64,000 bases of DNA from Pseudoxanthomonas sp. (GCF_027498035.1 NZ_CP114978.1:3472001-3536000), one strand, 5' to 3'; positions 9,187 through 19,500 are shown, counted from the first letter of the stretch. Notes: generated by a model not told the origin, from the sequence alone. A program made the numbers and translations.

Positions 9187-9687
9187 TCAGCGTGCGGGCC
9201 TGGGGTTGCGGATGATCCGGGTACCGCTGGCCCGGTCATGCCAGGTCAGGCGGTCGCGGTCGAACCATGCCCACCAGAAGCCCAGTCCCGCGCACAGCAG
9301 TGACAACGTGCCCACTGCGTAGCGCAGCCACAGGGCTTTCCTGCTTGGCTGGTGCTGGCCGTGGACCGAGGTCACCACGATCCGCCACGGCCGCATGCCA
9401 AGCGTCTGTCCGCCGCGCCGCCAGCTGACCGTCGCATACAGTCCGGCCACGACCCAGCAGCTCAACCACAGCAGCCATTGCAGCGCACTGAAAGGCGCGA
9501 TGTTCTGGTGGCTGTCGTGGTGGCCCAGGTAGGTATAGCCCAGGGTGAAGGCGACCGAGATCAGCATCCACAACGCCAGCACCGGCCAGGCATCGTAAAA
9601 CAGCGCCAGCAAGCGCCAGCCGACGAAGGCATGGCGCGGTGCGGGCAGGGCGAGCGGGGCAGGTGCGGTGTCAGGTTCGGCGGACAT
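9187..9687 (-). CDS. RDD family membrane protein
   Basis: A 166-residue integral membrane protein with the RDD pattern: an early arginine/aspartate pair in the first helix (RLLALFYDAWPVLALW), a second hydrophobic helix at about residues 70-88, the conserved GQTLGMRPWRIVV strand and a final helix followed by the WHDRASGTRII tail. RDD proteins are poorly characterised, with suggested roles in ion or solute transport. It converges with the ABM gene and is divergent from xerD across 60 bp. Confidence 0.85.
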   Translation of the reverse strand: MSAEPDTAPAPLALPAPRHAFVGWRLLALFYDAWPVLALWMLISVAFTLGYTYLGHHDSHQNIAPFSALQWLLWLSCWVVAGLYATVSWRRGGQTLGMRPWRIVVTSVHGQHQPSRKALWLRYAVGTLSLLCAGLGFWWAWFDRDRLTWHDRASGTRIIRNPRPAR

Positions 9688-9747
9688 GGGCCAAGGATAG
9701 TCGCCCGGGACGCAGTCGCCGTTGCGCGCTGCGGCTAAGCTGGTGCG

Positions 9748-10744
9748 ATGTCATCGCCCGCCGAACGCCGCCAGCTCGTCAATGCGCTCCCCGATTGTGG
9801 CCCCGCCGACGCGCGCAGCATCGATGCGTTCCTGGACGCGATCTGGGCCGAAGGCGGATTGGCGCGGGCCACGCTGGAAAGCTATCGGCGCGATCTGCAG
9901 GGGCTTGCGCGGTGGGCGGTCTGGCGTGCTGGCGCGTCGGGGAGCGCTGCCACGGACAACGTGCTGGCGACAGCCGACCGGACCTTGATCTTCGATTACC
10001 TGGCCTGGCGCGCGCGTCAGGGCTATTCGTCACGCAGCAACGCACGCCTGCTGTCGTGCCTGCGCGCCTTCCATGCCCAGCTGGTGCGGCGTGGACAGCG
10101 CAGCGATGATCCGACCGCGTTGCTCGATCCGCCCAAGCTGCCGCGCTCACTGCCCAAGGCGCTGTCGGAAAGCCAGATCGACGCGTTGCTGGCCGCACCC
10201 GACATCGACACGCCCGTGGGCCTGCGCGATCGCGCCATGCTGGAACTGATGTACGCCTGTGGCCTGCGCGTCAGCGAACTGGTGGACCTGCCGGCCAATG
10301 CCGTGAACCTGCGCCAGGGCGTGGTGCGCGTGACCGGCAAGGGCAGCAAGGATCGGCTGGTGCCGCTGGGCGAGGAATCCCAGCACTGGCTGCAGTGCTA
10401 TCTGGACAGTGCGCGTCCGCAGCTGTCGGCGAACAAGGCGGTGACGGCCATGGCCAATGGCGAGGTGCCGCTGTTCATCGATGCCAGGCGCCAGGCGCTG
10501 AGCCGGCAGGTGTTCTGGGGACTGGTGAAGCGCCATGCAGTGGTCGCCGGGATCGACCCGGCCAAGGTGAGTCCACACGGGCTGCGGCACAGCTTCGCCA
10601 CCCACCTGCTCAACCACGGCGCGGACCTGCGCTCGCTGCAGCTGATGCTGGGCCACAGTTCCGCTGTCGACCACCCAGATCTACACCCTGGTCGCCCGCC
10701 AGCACCTGCAGCACCTCCACGCCAAACACCACCCGAGGGGGTGA
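9748..10744 (+). CDS. xerD: Tyrosine recombinase XerD, one-base frameshift near the 3' end
   Basis: Site-specific recombinase that with XerC resolves chromosome dimers at dif, activated by FtsK. The core-binding domain spans about residues 20-125 and the catalytic domain follows. Catalytic residues visible in frame are Arg174 (GLRVSEL), the GKGSKDR lysine, His277 and Arg280 (HGLRHSF) and His303 (LGHSS). Just after LGHSS the frame is lost. Removing one base around 10663 restores STTQIYTLVARQ with the nucleophile Tyr312 and a stop at 10742-10744, giving 331 residues. The spacing between His277, Arg280, His303 and Tyr312 then equals that of E. coli XerD. As written, the frame runs into the repeat and lacks the tyrosine. 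Confidence 0.9.
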
Positions 10745-10778
10745 AGCCCAAACGCGGCATGCCGCGTTTGGGCTTCAC
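10741..10778. repeat. Perfect 38-bp palindrome at the end of xerD
   Basis: Positions 10741-10759 and 10760-10778 are exact reverse complements with no spacer. The palindrome contains the frame-corrected xerD stop codon (10742-10744). Its right half, TGCCGCGTTTGGGCTTCAC, is the first part of every unit of the tandem repeat that follows. It may act as the xerD transcription end, although no T-run follows. Confidence 0.85.
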
Positions 10779-11163
10779 GGCCGGCCATGGATGGCCGGAC
10801 CGGGAATCCATCGAGCGGCATGTCCCGCCATGGATGGCAGCCATAGCTCCAACCCGGGCATGCCGCGTTTGGGCTTCACGGCCGGCCATGGATGGCCGGA
10901 CCGGGAATCCATCGAGCGGCATGTCCCGCCATGGATGGCAGCCATAGCTCCAACCCGGGCATGCCGCGTTTGGGCTTCACGGCCGGCCATGGATGGCCGG
11001 ACCGGGAATCCACCGAGCGGGATGTCCCGCCATGGATGGCAGCCATAGCTCCAACCGGAGCATGCCGCGTTTGGACTTCACGGCCGGCCATGGATGGCCG
11101 GGTCGGGAATCCATCGAGCGGGGTGTCTCGCCATGGATGGCCGCCGTATCGCCAAGCCGGGCA
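10760..11163. repeat. 101-bp tandem repeat, four units
   Basis: Four consecutive 101-bp units begin at 10760, 10861, 10962 and 11063; a decayed fifth start follows at about 11164. Units 1 and 2 are identical, unit 3 differs at a few positions and unit 4 at roughly a dozen. Each unit carries two internal palindromes, CCGGCCATGGATGGCCGG and GCCATGGATGGC. The array fills the xerD-dsbC gap. Open frames through it are repetitive and lack any recognisable domain, so I do not call them genes. Confidence 0.9.
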
Positions 11164-11332
11164 TATCGCGCGTGGCCGAACGCCGTGCCATGAATGGCAT
11201 CGACGTTCCCGGCGGGTCCGGGCCTTCATGCTGCGTATGCGAGAATCGGACACGATGCCCGGCCATCGCCGGGGCCCCGCGCCGATGGCTGCGTCATGCA
11301 CCAGCCGTCGCCCCCCGAAACAGGAATCCTCG

Positions 11333-12167
11333 ATGCGTCGTCTCTTCCCCTTTTTCATGCTGGCCGGCCTCAGCCTGACAGCCTGTGCCCAGCAACCGCA
11401 GAACGCTGATGCCCAGGCTGCGCCGGCCAAGCCTGCCGCCGCCCCCGCGGTCGCCGATAACGATCCGGTCGATGCCAAGGTGCGTGCCGCGCTCAAGCAG
11501 CTCAATCCGCAGGTGGACGTGGACTACATCGGCAAGGCGCCGCTGCCGGGCTTCCGCGAAGTCATCGTCGCCGGCCAGCTGGTCTATGTCAGCGAGGACG
11601 GCAAGTACCTGATGCAGGGCAGCCTGGTGGATATCGGCCAGCGCAAGGACCTGATGCAGGGCAGCCCGGCGCTGGCCGGGTATCGGCAGAACCTGCTCAA
11701 GTCGGTCAAGGACAGCGACAAGATCGTGTTCGCGCCGGCCAACCCGAAGTACACCGTCAATGTCTTCACCGACATCGAGTGCGGCTACTGCCGCAAGCTG
11801 CACAGCCAGATCGCCGATTACAACAAGCAGGGCATCGCCGTGCAGTACCTGGCCTGGCCGCGCATGGGCCTGGGCAGCCAGGACCACAAGGACATGATCT
11901 CGGTGTGGTGCGCTGCCGACCGCAAGAAGGCCCTGACCGCGGCCAAGGAGGGTGGCGCGGTGGCCGCGCGTGACTGCACCAACCCGGTGACCATGGAATA
12001 CGACATCGGCCAGCGCCTGGGCGTCAACGGCACCCCGGCGATCTTTGCCCCGGACGGCAGCCAGATCGGCGGCTACCTGCCCCCGGCCGAGATGCGCGCG
12101 GCGCTGGACAAGCTGGCTGCGGCCGATGCCGCCAAGGCCTCGGGCAAGCCGGTTGGCATGCCCGTAA
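11333..12167 (+). CDS. dsbC: Thiol:disulfide interchange protein DsbC, stop codon lost or shifted
   Basis: Periplasmic disulfide isomerase. The ATG at 11333 starts a basic, hydrophobic signal ending LSLTAC, so this version looks like a lipoprotein. A dimerisation domain follows (about residues 50-120) and then a thioredoxin fold with the active site Cys150-Gly-Tyr-Cys153. The cis-proline region reads GVNGTPAIF. The open frame has no stop and runs without interruption into purL. A TAA at 12165-12167 lies one base out of phase, so one extra base in the 3' part would explain the lost stop; the end given here assumes that. A periplasmic-cytoplasmic fusion is biologically implausible. Confidence 0.8.
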
Positions 12168-12197
12168 CCGGCCTTCTGCCTGCAATTCGCGTTTCAC

Positions 12198-12228
12198 GAA
12201 GCCGGCCTTGCGCCGGCTTCGCTACAAT
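12198..12228 (+). promoter_or_regulatory. Hairpin and -10-like site before purL
   Basis: A 9-bp stem GAAGCCGGC (12198-12206) with GCCGGCTTC (12212-12220) ends directly before TACAAT (12223-12228), a good -10 match 44 bp upstream of the purL ATG. The hairpin may terminate dsbC transcription. No convincing -35 is seen at standard spacing, so the promoter call is tentative. Confidence 0.35.
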
Positions 12229-12271
12229 AGGCGGCCCCGTTCCCACGGCATCCACGCCACGGTTCCCGGAC

Positions 12272-15200
12272 ATGATCGTCCTCGAAGGCCAGCCGGCCTT
12301 GTCGCAGTTCCGCCGCGCGCGGCTTGAATCCCGTCTGCAGTCCGTGGCGCCGTCGGTGCGCATCGTGGACACCTGGCAGGTCTTTTTCATCGAACCACAG
12401 GCCGGTGCCGCGCCTGACATGGACGCGCTGCGGCGCATCCTGCAGGCCGACGGCGCACCGTCGCAGGCAAGCGAAGGCGCGGTCTCGCGCTTCGTCGTGC
12501 CGCGCCTGGGCACGCTGTCGCCCTGGTCGAGCAAGGCCACCGAGCTGGTGCGTGGCGCCGGCCTGGCCATCGCCCGGGTCGAGCGCGGTTCGCGCATTGA
12601 CCTGACCGGGCTGCCGACCGACGCCGACCGCCTGGCCACATTGGCCAAGCTGCTGCACGACCCGATGACCCAGTCGCTGCTCGATGCGGCCGATGCCGCC
12701 CAGGCGCTGTTCATCGCGCCCGCACGTGGCGACCTGGAGCGCGTGGCCCTGGCCGACCTGGAAGGCGCCAACGCGCGCCTGGGCCTGGCCCTGGCCCAGG
12801 ATGAGATCGACTACCTGCGCAGCCGCTACACCGAGCTGGGCCGCGATCCGTCGGACGTCGAGCTGATGATGTTCGCGCAGGCCAATTCCGAGCATTGCCG
12901 GCACAAGATCTTCAATGCCAGCTGGACCATCGACGGCCGCGAGCAGGACCGCTCGCTGTTCAAGATGATCAAGCACACCCACCAGCAGACCCCGCAGCAC
13001 ACGCTGAGTGCCTACAGCGACAACGCCGCGGTGGTGGAAGGGCACCTGGCTTCGCGCTATCGCCCGGACCCGGCCAGCGGCCAGTACCGCAGCGAGCCGG
13101 CGGTCGAATCGGCCTTCGCCATCAAGGTGGAAACCCACAACCACCCGACCGCGATCGCGCCGTTTCCCGGCGCCGCCACCGGTGCCGGCGGCGAGATCCG
13201 CGACGAAGGCGCGACCGGGCGCGGTGGCAAGCCCAAGGCCGGCCTGACTGGATTCTCGGTGTCGCACCTGCGCATCCCGACCCTGCCGCAGCCGTGGGAA
13301 GCGCCGCGCGCGCTGAACCCGCGCATGGCCCCGGCGCTGGACATCATGCTGGACGGCCCGCTGGGCGGTGCCGCGTTCAACAACGAATTCGGCCGGCCCA
13401 ACCTGCTCGGTTACTTCCGCAGCTTCGAACTGCCGGAAGGCGGCGCGTCCGATGGCAGCGTGCTGACCCGCGCCTACGACAAGCCGATCATGCTGGCCGG
13501 CGGCCTGGGCGCCATCGACCGCAACCAGGTCGAGAAGAAGACCCTGCAGCCCGGCGATGCGGTGATCGTGCTGGGTGGCCCGGCGATGCTGATCGGCCTG
13601 GGCGGCGGCGCGGCCAGTTCGGTCGCCTCGGGCGACAGCGCCGAGGCGCTGGATTTCGCCAGCGTGCAGCGCGAAAACCCGGAGATGGAGCGCCGCTGCC
13701 AGGAAGTGATCGACCGCTGCGTCGCGCTGGGCACCGACAACCCGATCCGCTGGTTCCATGACGTGGGCGCGGGTGGCCTGTCCAACGCCATCCCCGAACT
13801 GCTGCACGACTCTGGCGTGGGTGGGGTGATCGACCTGGGCAAGGTGCCCAGCGACGATCCGTCGCTGTCGCCGCTGGAACTGTGGTGCAACGAATCGCAG
13901 GAGCGCTACGTGCTCGGCGTGCCGCAGTCGCGCCTGGCCGAATTCGCCGAACTGTGCGCGCGCGAGCGCTGCCCGTTCGCCGCCGTCGGCGTGGCCACGG
14001 CCGAGGAACGTCTGGTGGTCGCCTACGGCGCCACGCCGGGCACCATTCCGGATGACGCCCCGATCAACCTGCCGATGGATGTGCTGTTCGGCAAGGCGCC
14101 GAAGATGCACCGCGACACCGTGCATCCGGCCGCGCCGCGCTGGCCCGAGCTGAAGACCGCTGGCCTGGACTTGCAGGACGCGGGCCTGCGCGTGCTGGCG
14201 CATCCGTCGGTCGCTTCCAAGAGTTTCCTGGTCACCATCGGTGACCGCAGTGTCGGCGGCCTGACCGCACGCGAGCAGATGGTCGGGCCGTGGCAACTGC
14301 CGCTGGCCGATTGCGCGATCACCCTGGCCGGCTTCGACACCTTTGCCGGTGAAGCGATGTCGCTGGGCGAACGTGCGCCGCTGGCCTTGCTGGATGCCGC
14401 TGCATCGGCGCGTATGGCCGTGGGCGAAGCGATCACCAACCTGTGCGCGGCACCGGTGCAGTCGCTCGATGGCGTCAAGCTTTCGGCCAACTGGATGGCC
14501 GCGGCCAACCACAACGGCGAAGACGCGCTGCTGTACGACGCCGTGCGCGCGGTCGGCATGGAGCTGTGCCCGCAACTCGAACTGAGCATCCCGGTCGGCA
14601 AGGACTCGCTGTCCATGCAGGCACAGTGGCAGCTCGACGGCACCACCCACAAGTCGGTGTCGCCGGTGTCGCTGGTCATCACCGCATTCGCGCCGGTCGA
14701 CGACGCGCGCACCCAGCTGACCCCGGTGCTGTCGCGCGAGCCCGACACCGAGCTATGGCTGATCGGCCTGGGCGGTGGCAAGCAGCGCCTGGGCGGTTCG
14801 GTGCTGGCACAGGTGTTCGCCAGCGACGAGGCACTGCCCGCGTTCGGCGGCGAAACGCCGGACCTGGACAATCCGGAACTGCTGCGCAGCTTTTTCGAAC
14901 TCATGCGCGATGCGCGTGCGTCCGGGATGCTGCTGGCGTATCACGACCGCAGCGACGGCGGCGCGTTCGCCGCGCTGTGCGAGATGGCCTTTGCCGCGCA
15001 CCTGGGCGTGGACATCGCGCTGGATGCCTGGGGCGATGACGCCTTCCGCAGCCTGTTCAACGAAGAGCTCGGCGCGGTCGTGCAGATCGCCTCGGAAGAT
15101 CGCGCCGCGTTCGCGGACCTGGTCGAACGCCACGCCCTGACCGAATGCGCCCAGCGCATCGCCAAGCCCACCACCGCGCCGGCGGTGCGGGTCACGCTGG

Positions 15201-16171
15201 AAGGTCGCATCCTGGCTGAATGGCGCTGGGAGCAGCTGTTCGATGCCTGGTGGTCGGTGACCCACGCCATGCAGCGCCTGCGCGACAACCCGGAAAGCGC
15301 TGACGACGAGCGCCATACCGCGCGCACCTTCGCCGATCCGGGCCTCAAGCCGAAGCTCAACTTCGACCCGGCCGACGATGTGGCCGCACCGTTCGTCGCC
15401 ACCGGTGCGCGACCCAAGGTCGCGATCCTGCGCGAGCAGGGTGTCAACGGCCAGATCGAAATGGCCAATGCGTTCGAGCGTGCCGGCTTCGATGCGTTCG
15501 ATGTGCACATGAGCGACCTGGTCGCTGGCCGCATCACCCTGGATGGGTTCACCGGCCTGGTCGCCTGCGGCGGCTTCAGCTACGGCGACGTGCTTGGCGC
15601 CGGTCGCGGTTGGGCGACCTCGATCCTGGAGCGTCCGGCGCTGCGTGCGCAGTTCGCCGCGTTCTTCGCCCGCACCGATACCTTCAGCCTGGGCGTGTGC
15701 AACGGCTGCCAGATGTTGAGCCAGCTCAAGGACATCATTCCCGGTGCCGAGCACTGGCCGCGTTTCCTGCGCAACCGCAGCGAGCAGTTCGAGGCCCGTA
15801 CCTCGCTGCTGGAAGTGGTGGAGTCGCCGTCGGTGTTCTTCCGCGGCATGGCTGGTTCGCGGATTCCCGTTGCCGTCGCGCATGGCGAAGGCCGCGCGGA
15901 ATTCGATTCGCCGGTCGACCAGGCCACCGCGCGCGTCGCGCTGCGCTTCGTCGATGGCGACGGCAACACGGCCAGCCGCTATCCCGTCAATCCCAACGGT
16001 TCGCCCGATGGAATTACCGGCCTGACCAGCACCGATGGCCGCGTCACCATCCTGATGCCGCACCCCGAACGCACCCCGCGCAGCATCAACCTGAGCTGGT
16101 CGCCCAGCGAGTGGCCGGATGACTCGCCGTGGCTGCGCATGTTCCGAAACGCGCGGGTGTGGTGCGGCTGA
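12272..16171 (+). CDS. purL: Phosphoribosylformylglycinamidine synthase
   Basis: Converts FGAR, glutamine and ATP to FGAM in purine synthesis. The 1299-residue single-chain form matches the large gammaproteobacterial enzyme (E. coli, 1295). An N-terminal PurS-like domain is followed by the linker and two AIRS-like halves; motifs include FAQANSEHCRHKIFN and KVETHNHPTAIAPFPGAATG. The C-terminal class I glutamine amidotransferase has its nucleophile in GVCNGCQML (Cys1143) and a catalytic histidine in MPHPER. The ATG at 12272 gives the standard N-terminus MIVLEGQPALS; the same frame is open upstream through dsbC. A strong terminator follows the gene. Confidence 0.97.
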   Translation: MIVLEGQPALSQFRRARLESRLQSVAPSVRIVDTWQVFFIEPQAGAAPDMDALRRILQADGAPSQASEGAVSRFVVPRLGTLSPWSSKATELVRGAGLAIARVERGSRIDLTGLPTDADRLATLAKLLHDPMTQSLLDAADAAQALFIAPARGDLERVALADLEGANARLGLALAQDEIDYLRSRYTELGRDPSDVELMMFAQANSEHCRHKIFNASWTIDGREQDRSLFKMIKHTHQQTPQHTLSAYSDNAAVVEGHLASRYRPDPASGQYRSEPAVESAFAIKVETHNHPTAIAPFPGAATGAGGEIRDEGATGRGGKPKAGLTGFSVSHLRIPTLPQPWEAPRALNPRMAPALDIMLDGPLGGAAFNNEFGRPNLLGYFRSFELPEGGASDGSVLTRAYDKPIMLAGGLGAIDRNQVEKKTLQPGDAVIVLGGPAMLIGLGGGAASSVASGDSAEALDFASVQRENPEMERRCQEVIDRCVALGTDNPIRWFHDVGAGGLSNAIPELLHDSGVGGVIDLGKVPSDDPSLSPLELWCNESQERYVLGVPQSRLAEFAELCARERCPFAAVGVATAEERLVVAYGATPGTIPDDAPINLPMDVLFGKAPKMHRDTVHPAAPRWPELKTAGLDLQDAGLRVLAHPSVASKSFLVTIGDRSVGGLTAREQMVGPWQLPLADCAITLAGFDTFAGEAMSLGERAPLALLDAAASARMAVGEAITNLCAAPVQSLDGVKLSANWMAAANHNGEDALLYDAVRAVGMELCPQLELSIPVGKDSLSMQAQWQLDGTTHKSVSPVSLVITAFAPVDDARTQLTPVLSREPDTELWLIGLGGGKQRLGGSVLAQVFASDEALPAFGGETPDLDNPELLRSFFELMRDARASGMLLAYHDRSDGGAFAALCEMAFAAHLGVDIALDAWGDDAFRSLFNEELGAVVQIASEDRAAFADLVERHALTECAQRIAKPTTAPAVRVTLEGRILAEWRWEQLFDAWWSVTHAMQRLRDNPESADDERHTARTFADPGLKPKLNFDPADDVAAPFVATGARPKVAILREQGVNGQIEMANAFERAGFDAFDVHMSDLVAGRITLDGFTGLVACGGFSYGDVLGAGRGWATSILERPALRAQFAAFFARTDTFSLGVCNGCQMLSQLKDIIPGAEHWPRFLRNRSEQFEARTSLLEVVESPSVFFRGMAGSRIPVAVAHGEGRAEFDSPVDQATARVALRFVDGDGNTASRYPVNPNGSPDGITGLTSTDGRVTILMPHPERTPRSINLSWSPSEWPDDSPWLRMFRNARVWCG

Positions 16172-16201
16172 TTCAGCGCCCCGTACATTGCAGTGCAACG
16201 C

Positions 16202-16233
16202 AACGCCCATCGCTTCTTGCGATGGGCGTTTTT
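16202..16233 (+). terminator. Rho-independent terminator of purL
   Basis: A 12-bp perfect stem (16202-16213 with 16219-16230), a 5-nt loop TTCTT and a run of five T residues at 16229-16233, 31 bp after the purL stop. Confidence 0.92.
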
Positions 16234-16565
16234 GTTATGAGACTTCCATTCCGATAATCAACATCCATTGCCAGCACGGGCCTCAACGGTTCACATGCAA
16301 GTGCCTGAAAACCCCTTGTTTTATGGGATTTCAAACATGTCAGTTCATTGCATGAACGGCACTTGACGCAATGAAATCTCTTGGATGACTATCAAGTCAA
16401 GCGCGTGACCCCCGTCTACGTGCCAGGTCCGCGATAAATCCCCCGCAAGTAGCGGACTTACCCGAAGCACCGAAAAACCTCTCTTCCGCGAACCCCTGCG
16501 CGCAAATCCGATTTGCGCGTCGCGGGAGTCTTTTGCCCCAAAAAAATGCCTAAGGAAAGGAACGG
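16234..16565 (+). promoter_or_regulatory. Adhesin upstream region with a compound hairpin
   Basis: This 332-bp stretch has no gene and a lower GC content than its surroundings. Close to the adhesin start, an 8-bp stem CGCGCAAA/TTTGCGCG (16499-16506 with 16512-16519) is extended by CCGCGA/TCGCGG (16486-16491 with 16520-16525) and followed by a short T-run (16530-16533), so it looks like a terminator or attenuator in the leader. The Shine-Dalgarno AAGGAAAGGAA precedes the ATG. I see no clear -35/-10 pair. Confidence 0.45.
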
Positions 16566-19500
16566 ATGAATCGCATCTTCTGCAAGTTGTGGAACGCTGA
16601 TCGTGGCGTCGTCGTGGTCGCCTCTGAATTCGCCAAGGCGAAAGGCAAGGGCAAAGGCGCCCGGTTACTGCAGGCTGCGATCGTCCTGACCGCCGTGGTG
16701 GTCGCGCCGACCGTGCTGGCACAGTCGGTGGGAGGTGGGCGATCACCGGGTGATGCGAGCACCGCGATCTCGCCGCAGGCAGCGGCGTGCAACGATGCCG
16801 CCAGCCGCGTCGCGCGTGCCACGGGTGATCTTTCCGTTGCGATTGGATGCGGCGCACTGTCTGCCGGGGCCACGTCCACGGCCGTCGGCTTCCAGAGCAA
16901 TGCCACCGGCGATCAGTCCACCGCGCTTGGCGCCGCGGCGTTGGCCAGCGGTGATGGCAGCAGTGCAACCGGTGCGCTCAGCGAAGCGTCCGCGATCGAA
17001 GCCACCGCCTCGGGGTACTACAGCACCGCGTCGGCCGATGGCGCGACTGCGACCGGCGCGGAAAGCACTGCAAGTGGTATCGAATCGACCGCCAATGGAT
17101 TCCTGACTACAGCATCCGGCCTGGGCGCAACGGCAGTGGGTGCCGAATCGTCTGCCGCTGCTGACTACGCCACCGCTTTGGGATTGGCGGCGCAGGCAAG
17201 CGGTGCGAGCAGCACCGCGGTCGGTGAATTCAGCCTGGCCAGCGGTGAAGAAAGCACCGCCGTCGGTGGCAGCGCACTGGGCGGGTACTACCAGACCGAA
17301 GCGCAAGGCATCGGCGGTGCGGCCTTCGGCAATGGCGCCTGGGCCAACGGCAACTACAGCACCGCGCTGGGCTATCTCAGCTCGGCCGATGCACAGGGCG
17401 CCACAGCCTTGGGCGCGGGCGCGTCGGCGACCGGGGACGATGCAGTCGCACTGGGCTTCGGTGCGAATGCGGCGGCCGCCAACAGCGTGGCCTTGGGCGC
17501 GAGTTCGGTGGCTGATCGCGACAACACGGTGTCGGTGGGCGATGTCGGCAGCGAACGCCAGGTCACCAACGTGGCCGCGGGCACCGAGGACACCGATGCG
17601 GTGAACAAGGCGCAGCTGGATGCAGTGGCCAACACGGCCGAGAACACCAGCAAGTATTTCCAGGCCAGCGGCAGCGAAGACAGCGATGCCGGCGCCTACG
17701 TCGAGGGCGACAACGCGGTGGCCGCGGGCGAAGCGAGCAACGCGATCGGCGCGGGAGCTTCCGCCTACGGTGCCGGCGCGAACGCCTTTGCCGATGGCGC
17801 CACCGCGGTGGGTTACAACGCCACGGCGCTGGGCGCCAGCGCCACGGCCAGTGGTGCCAATGCGCAGGCTGCTGGCGAATACGCAACGGCCACGGGTGCC
17901 GAGAGCGTGGCCGATGGCGAACAGGCTACCGCGACCGGTGCGGCCAGTAGCGCCAGCGGCGACGGCAGCGTGGCGACGGGTGCCTTGAGTGAGGCTTCCG
18001 GGATCGAATCGACCGCGTCGGGTTACTACAGCAGTGCCTCGGGTGATGGCGCGACGGCGACGGGTGCGGAAAGCACCGCGTCAGGCATCGAGTCCACGGC
18101 CAATGGCTTCCTTGCTTCTGCACTCGGTAATGGCGCCACGGCGGTCGGCGCCGAGTCGTACGCGGGCGGCAACTACGCGACCGCGCTCGGCCTGGCCGCG
18201 GCGGCCGATGGTGAAAGTGCCACGGCGCTGGGCGAATACAGCCAGGCCTCCGGCGCCGAATCCACGGCGGTAGGCGGCAGCACGTTCTTCGGCTTGATCA
18301 ACACGCGCGCCACCGGCACCGGTGGTTCGGCCTTCGGCAACGGTGCCTGGGCGACCGGCGAATACAGCACCGCGCTGGGCCACAACACCTATGCATCCGG
18401 CGATGCCAGTACCGCGGTGGGCGTGAATGCCTACGCCCCTGCAGACAACGCGGTGGCACTGGGTGCGGACTCGGTAGCCGACCGCGACAACACGGTCTCG
18501 ATGGGCGATGTGGGCAGCGAACGCCAGGTCACCAACGTGGCTGCGGGCACCGAGGACACCGATGCGGTGAACAAGGCGCAGCTGGATGCAGTGGCCAACA
18601 CGGCCGAGAACACCAGCAAGTACTTCCAGGCCAGCGGCAGCGAAGACAGCGATGCCGGCGCGTATGTGGAAGGCGACAACGCCATCGCCGCGGGCGAAGC
18701 GAGCAATGCAATCGGCAATGGCGCCTCTGCCTACGGCAACGGTGCTTCCGCCTATGCCGACAATGCCACGGCGGTCGGATCCAATGCCGTCGCCAGTGGC
18801 CAGAACAGCGCGGCCTTCGGCAACAACGCACAGGCGACAGGCCCGGCAAGCGTGGCGATGGGGGGTGTCGCGGTCGACGAAAACGGCGATCCGCTGATCA
18901 CCGTGGATGGCGTACCCGTCGATACCGGTGCGACCAGCGCCAGCGTTGGCGGCACCGCGGTGGGCGCCAGCGCCGATGCCTCGGGCTTTGCGGCGTCCGC
19001 CGTGGGTGTGGGGGCGTATGCAGGTGGCGCGCAATCGACCGCGGTGGGTGCGGTTGCCAATGCGATCGGCGATTACGCCACCGCGGTGGGCACTTCCAGC
19101 GCTGCGGTCGGGACCAGTTCTGTTGCGGTAGGTGGCCTGGCGGACCTGGCCCCGGGTTTTGGCTACTTCATCGCGACGCAGGCATCGGGTGAATATGCCG
19201 CGGCCTTCGGTTCGGGCGCACTGGCTAACGGTGATTACAGCACGTCGATAGGCACGCTGAGCCAGACCAATGGCTTGCAGAGCACGGCCCTCGGCTACTT
19301 CTCCTATGCCGCGTCGGATTACGCGACTGCTCTGGGCGCCAACAGCTGGGCATCCGGATTGGACAGCACTGCGCTTGGCTATTACTCCACGGCCTATGGC
19401 GCCAACAGCGTGGCCTTGGGTGCGAGTTCGGTGGCTGATCGCGACAACACGGTGTCGGTGGGTGACGTGGGCAGCGAACGCCAGGTCACCAACGTGGCCG

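Noticed and set aside
10760..11163. CRISPR array
   Set aside because: The 101-bp units are contiguous, without alternating conserved repeats and unique spacers, and no cas genes are near.
12194..14650. Minus-strand open frame of 818 codons opposite purL
   Set aside because: Fully antisense to a well-supported purL, with a histidine/arginine/glutamine-rich shadow composition.
10892..16171. A genuine repeat-DsbC-PurL fusion protein
   Set aside because: It would start inside intergenic repeats and join a signal-bearing periplasmic enzyme to a cytoplasmic one; both parts have their own normal starts and lengths.
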